Assembly: GCA_900316015.1 (NCBI GenBank)
Contig: ONBG01000025.1
Span: forward strand, 20,129 to 84,128
Direction: 5' to 3'
Length of the DNA stretch: 64,000 nucleotides
Origin: an uncultured Prevotella sp.
Lineage (GTDB): Bacteria; Bacteroidota; Bacteroidia; Bacteroidales; Bacteroidaceae
Shown: positions 62,668 to 64,000 of the stretch, piece after piece
Layout of the letters: the number at the start of each line of letters is the position of its first letter
Numbering within the stretch: position 1 is the stretch's first letter
Program-made: the position numbers and the translations under genes
Notes under the pieces: model-generated
The model's database searches: none
Told to the model about the DNA's origin: nothing
What the model saw: only the letters and a program-made list of their open reading frames with translations

Positions 62668-63624
62668 ATGACCAACGATATCGAACAGAAGAAGCAAGAA
62701 GCCTTGCAGGATGCCATTGCGCGTAAAATCACAGTGCAGGGCAGTCTGTGCGCAATCATTCCCTGTATCCTTTATGCGGCATTGAGTCTCTTTACCTTTC
62801 ACATGCTTACCACTGGCAGGATGGGGCATCCTCTGTTTTGGGAAATAGGATTGCTGGTGGTGCAGATCATCGCTTCTATCATTATCTTCTATTGTCTTTA
62901 CCTCATTGCGCGTGATGTGGCGCGTCAGAGCATCAAGCCCTTGCAGGAAGCTTTGGCCCGTGAACGGCAGTTCACCAGCTACGCCTCGCACGAGCTGCGC
63001 ACTCCGTTGGCAGTCATCAAAGGCTCGCTGGAAGTGCTCATCCGCAAACCACGGACGCAAGAAGAATATGAGAAGAAGATTAAGGAAAACATCGGTGTGG
63101 TGGACAATATGAACCGCATGGTGGACAACATGCTCATGCTCACACGTGCAGACAGTTCCCATTTCCAGTTGCATCCCACTGACGTGAGCATTCGTGAACT
63201 GCTCAATGAGACGTGCAGTGCTTATTCCAATCAGATCGTCCAGCGCGGCATACACATAGAGATGAATATTACGCCTGAGGACATCACCCTGCACACGGAC
63301 CGCAACGCCTTGGGCATCATTGTGAGCAACCTCATCTCCAATGCCACGAAATACTGCGACGAGGGTGGGGAGATACGCCTTTCGGCACGTCGTCAGGACG
63401 GTCACACGCTCATCGTCTTCTCCAATACCGGTCGTGGCATCCCCACGGAGGAGTGTGAAAAAGTCTTCGACAAGTTCTATCGCTCTATCTCCACAGGCCA
63501 TCAGCAGGTCAAGGGCTTCGGTCTTGGCCTTGCCGTAGTGCGCCGTTTTGCCGGTCTGATTGGTGCCAATGTCCACTTCGACAGTTGTCCGGAAGGGCCC
63601 ACGACGGTGAGTGTGGTGATATAG
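62668..63624 (+). CDS. Intramembrane-sensing histidine kinase
   Basis: 318 residues. Two membrane helices at about 28-50 and 57-82 are joined by a loop of only some ten residues (TTGRMGHPLFW), so no external sensor domain exists. Then comes the H box ASHELRTPLAVIKGSLEVL with phospho-His at about 109, the N box NLISNATKYCDEGG, G boxes GRGIPTEEC and GFGLGLAVVRRF. Sensing must be through the membrane or a partner, perhaps one of the metal transporters. The operon ends in a small terminator. Confidence 0.92.
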   Translation: MTNDIEQKKQEALQDAIARKITVQGSLCAIIPCILYAALSLFTFHMLTTGRMGHPLFWEIGLLVVQIIASIIIFYCLYLIARDVARQSIKPLQEALARERQFTSYASHELRTPLAVIKGSLEVLIRKPRTQEEYEKKIKENIGVVDNMNRMVDNMLMLTRADSSHFQLHPTDVSIRELLNETCSAYSNQIVQRGIHIEMNITPEDITLHTDRNALGIIVSNLISNATKYCDEGGEIRLSARRQDGHTLIVFSNTGRGIPTEECEKVFDKFYRSISTGHQQVKGFGLGLAVVRRFAGLIGANVHFDSCPEGPTTVSVVI

Positions 63625-63630
63625 GAATTG

Positions 63631-63652
63631 GGAACGCAGTGCGTTCCTTTTA
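63631..63652 (+). terminator. Terminator of the mntH-kinase operon
   Basis: GGAACG (63631-63636) and CGTTCC (63642-63647) form a short stem with five-base loop, followed by TTTT. Confidence 0.6.
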
Positions 63653-63804
63653 ATATGGTTTTAGCCCACTCGGGCATTTCTTCTACAAAGGTTTTGAGAA
63701 GCTTGCTGTCCACCATACGGAAATGGAATTGGGCATCGGCATCTTCGATGGAGTTGTTGTAGGCATAGTTATTCAAAGATAGTGCAAATTATGTTTCTTG
63801 GTTA

Positions 63805-64000
63805 TCATTTCTTAAACACTTTGCCACATTCTGTGCATTCGTAGAACTTGTAGCCTTGTTTGGGCAAAACCAGTAAAACGCCACCAAGCAGTACAAACGG
63901 AGATATGATAAGACTATATAGCCGGACAGACGCAAGAGCCTCCACGAAATTAGGCAGGATGAGTCCCGCACAGCCAAGAATCATCAGTACAGCGCCAAGG
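63805..64000 (-). CDS. Two-helix membrane protein with zinc-knuckle tail (5' end outside window)
   Basis: The minus frame is open from the window edge to a TGA at 63805-63807 and gives 64 residues: LGAVLMILGCAGLILPNFV, SLIISPFVLLGGVLLVLP and then KFYECTECGKVFKK. Two hydrophobic helices are followed by a CxxC zinc-ribbon-like end. The start codon lies beyond 64000. I do not recognise the family, but the pattern is clearly coding. Confidence 0.65.
   Translation of the reverse strand, partial: LGAVLMILGCAGLILPNFVEALASVRLYSLIISPFVLLGGVLLVLPKQGYKFYECTECGKVFKK

Noticed and set aside
63501-63776. A 91-residue minus-strand frame overlapping the kinase 3' end
   Set aside because: Its first 50 residues (FRMVDSKLLKTFVEEMPEWA) look protein-like and could be a gene remnant, but the rest is antisense to the kinase and a terminator lies within it.

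Overview
The window reads as a chromosomal segment of a Bacteroidota bacterium, most likely a Prevotella-type member of the Bacteroidales. The evidence is a set of promoters of the Bacteroides kind (a TTTG/TTG -33 element and a TAnnTTTG -7 element about 19 bp apart), an ATP synthase operon in the order beta-epsilon-I-a-c-b-delta-alpha-gamma, a BT4734/VirE-N type primase, HU-like proteins with extensions, and a fused glutamate-synthase-type flavoprotein. No rRNA or tRNA gene was recognised.

Bases 1-14,000 are the structural half of a tailed prophage with HK97-type head: portal (cut by the window edge), prohead protease, capsid, connector, head closure, tail completion, tail tube, a tail assembly chaperone pair joined by a predicted -1 ribosomal frameshift, tape measure, a large tail protein, a DNPPF methyltransferase and a tail-fibre-like protein. 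No integrase, lysis or terminase gene lies in the window.

At about 13,981-14,020 the prophage stops abruptly and the 3' part of a type III CRISPR RAMP gene begins. Behind it runs a tightly packed adaptation and signalling cluster: CARF-HEPN protein (Csx2/TM1812 type), SF1 RecD-like helicase, a second CARF-HEPN protein carrying an extra C-terminal domain that resembles the Csx20/Csx15 ring-nuclease group, cas1, a BT4734-type primase-polymerase, an N-terminally extended cas2, a frameshifted small gene, a leader with promoter, and a CRISPR array of 37-bp repeats. No Cas10 or other effector subunit is present in the window, so the effector part has been cut off, lies elsewhere, or was lost. The two leader-end repeats preserve what looks like a record of a 37-bp ruler in spacer integration. 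A small area of decay follows (HAD phosphatase with an internal stop, short ORFs, a dispersed palindromic repeat).

Bases 25,664-38,795 are mostly minus-strand housekeeping genes: yjbR-like, mnmE, nucleoside phosphorylase, a PD40-type exported protein, a fused NfnAB/GltD flavoprotein, an MFS sugar transporter, serS, rpmA, rplU, a zinc-ribbon protein and three glycosyltransferases. Bases 39,046-53,193 on the plus strand hold nhaD, pfkA, the whole F-type ATP synthase operon, ftsY, rimO, an HU protein and an HU-TM-LysM fusion; a LolA-like protein and an exported alpha/beta hydrolase follow on the minus strand.

Bases 56,183-63,624 form a redox and metal island: flavin-binding oxidase-like protein, flavoprotein disulfide reductase, ferritin-like protein, glutathione peroxidase, Nramp importer (MntH), CDF exporter with an MntE-like metal site, and a two-component system. 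Two promoters here carry identical four-copy TTAAGG arrays with 11-bp period at the same distance from the -7 box, which makes the neighbouring OmpR-family regulator the obvious candidate to bind them.
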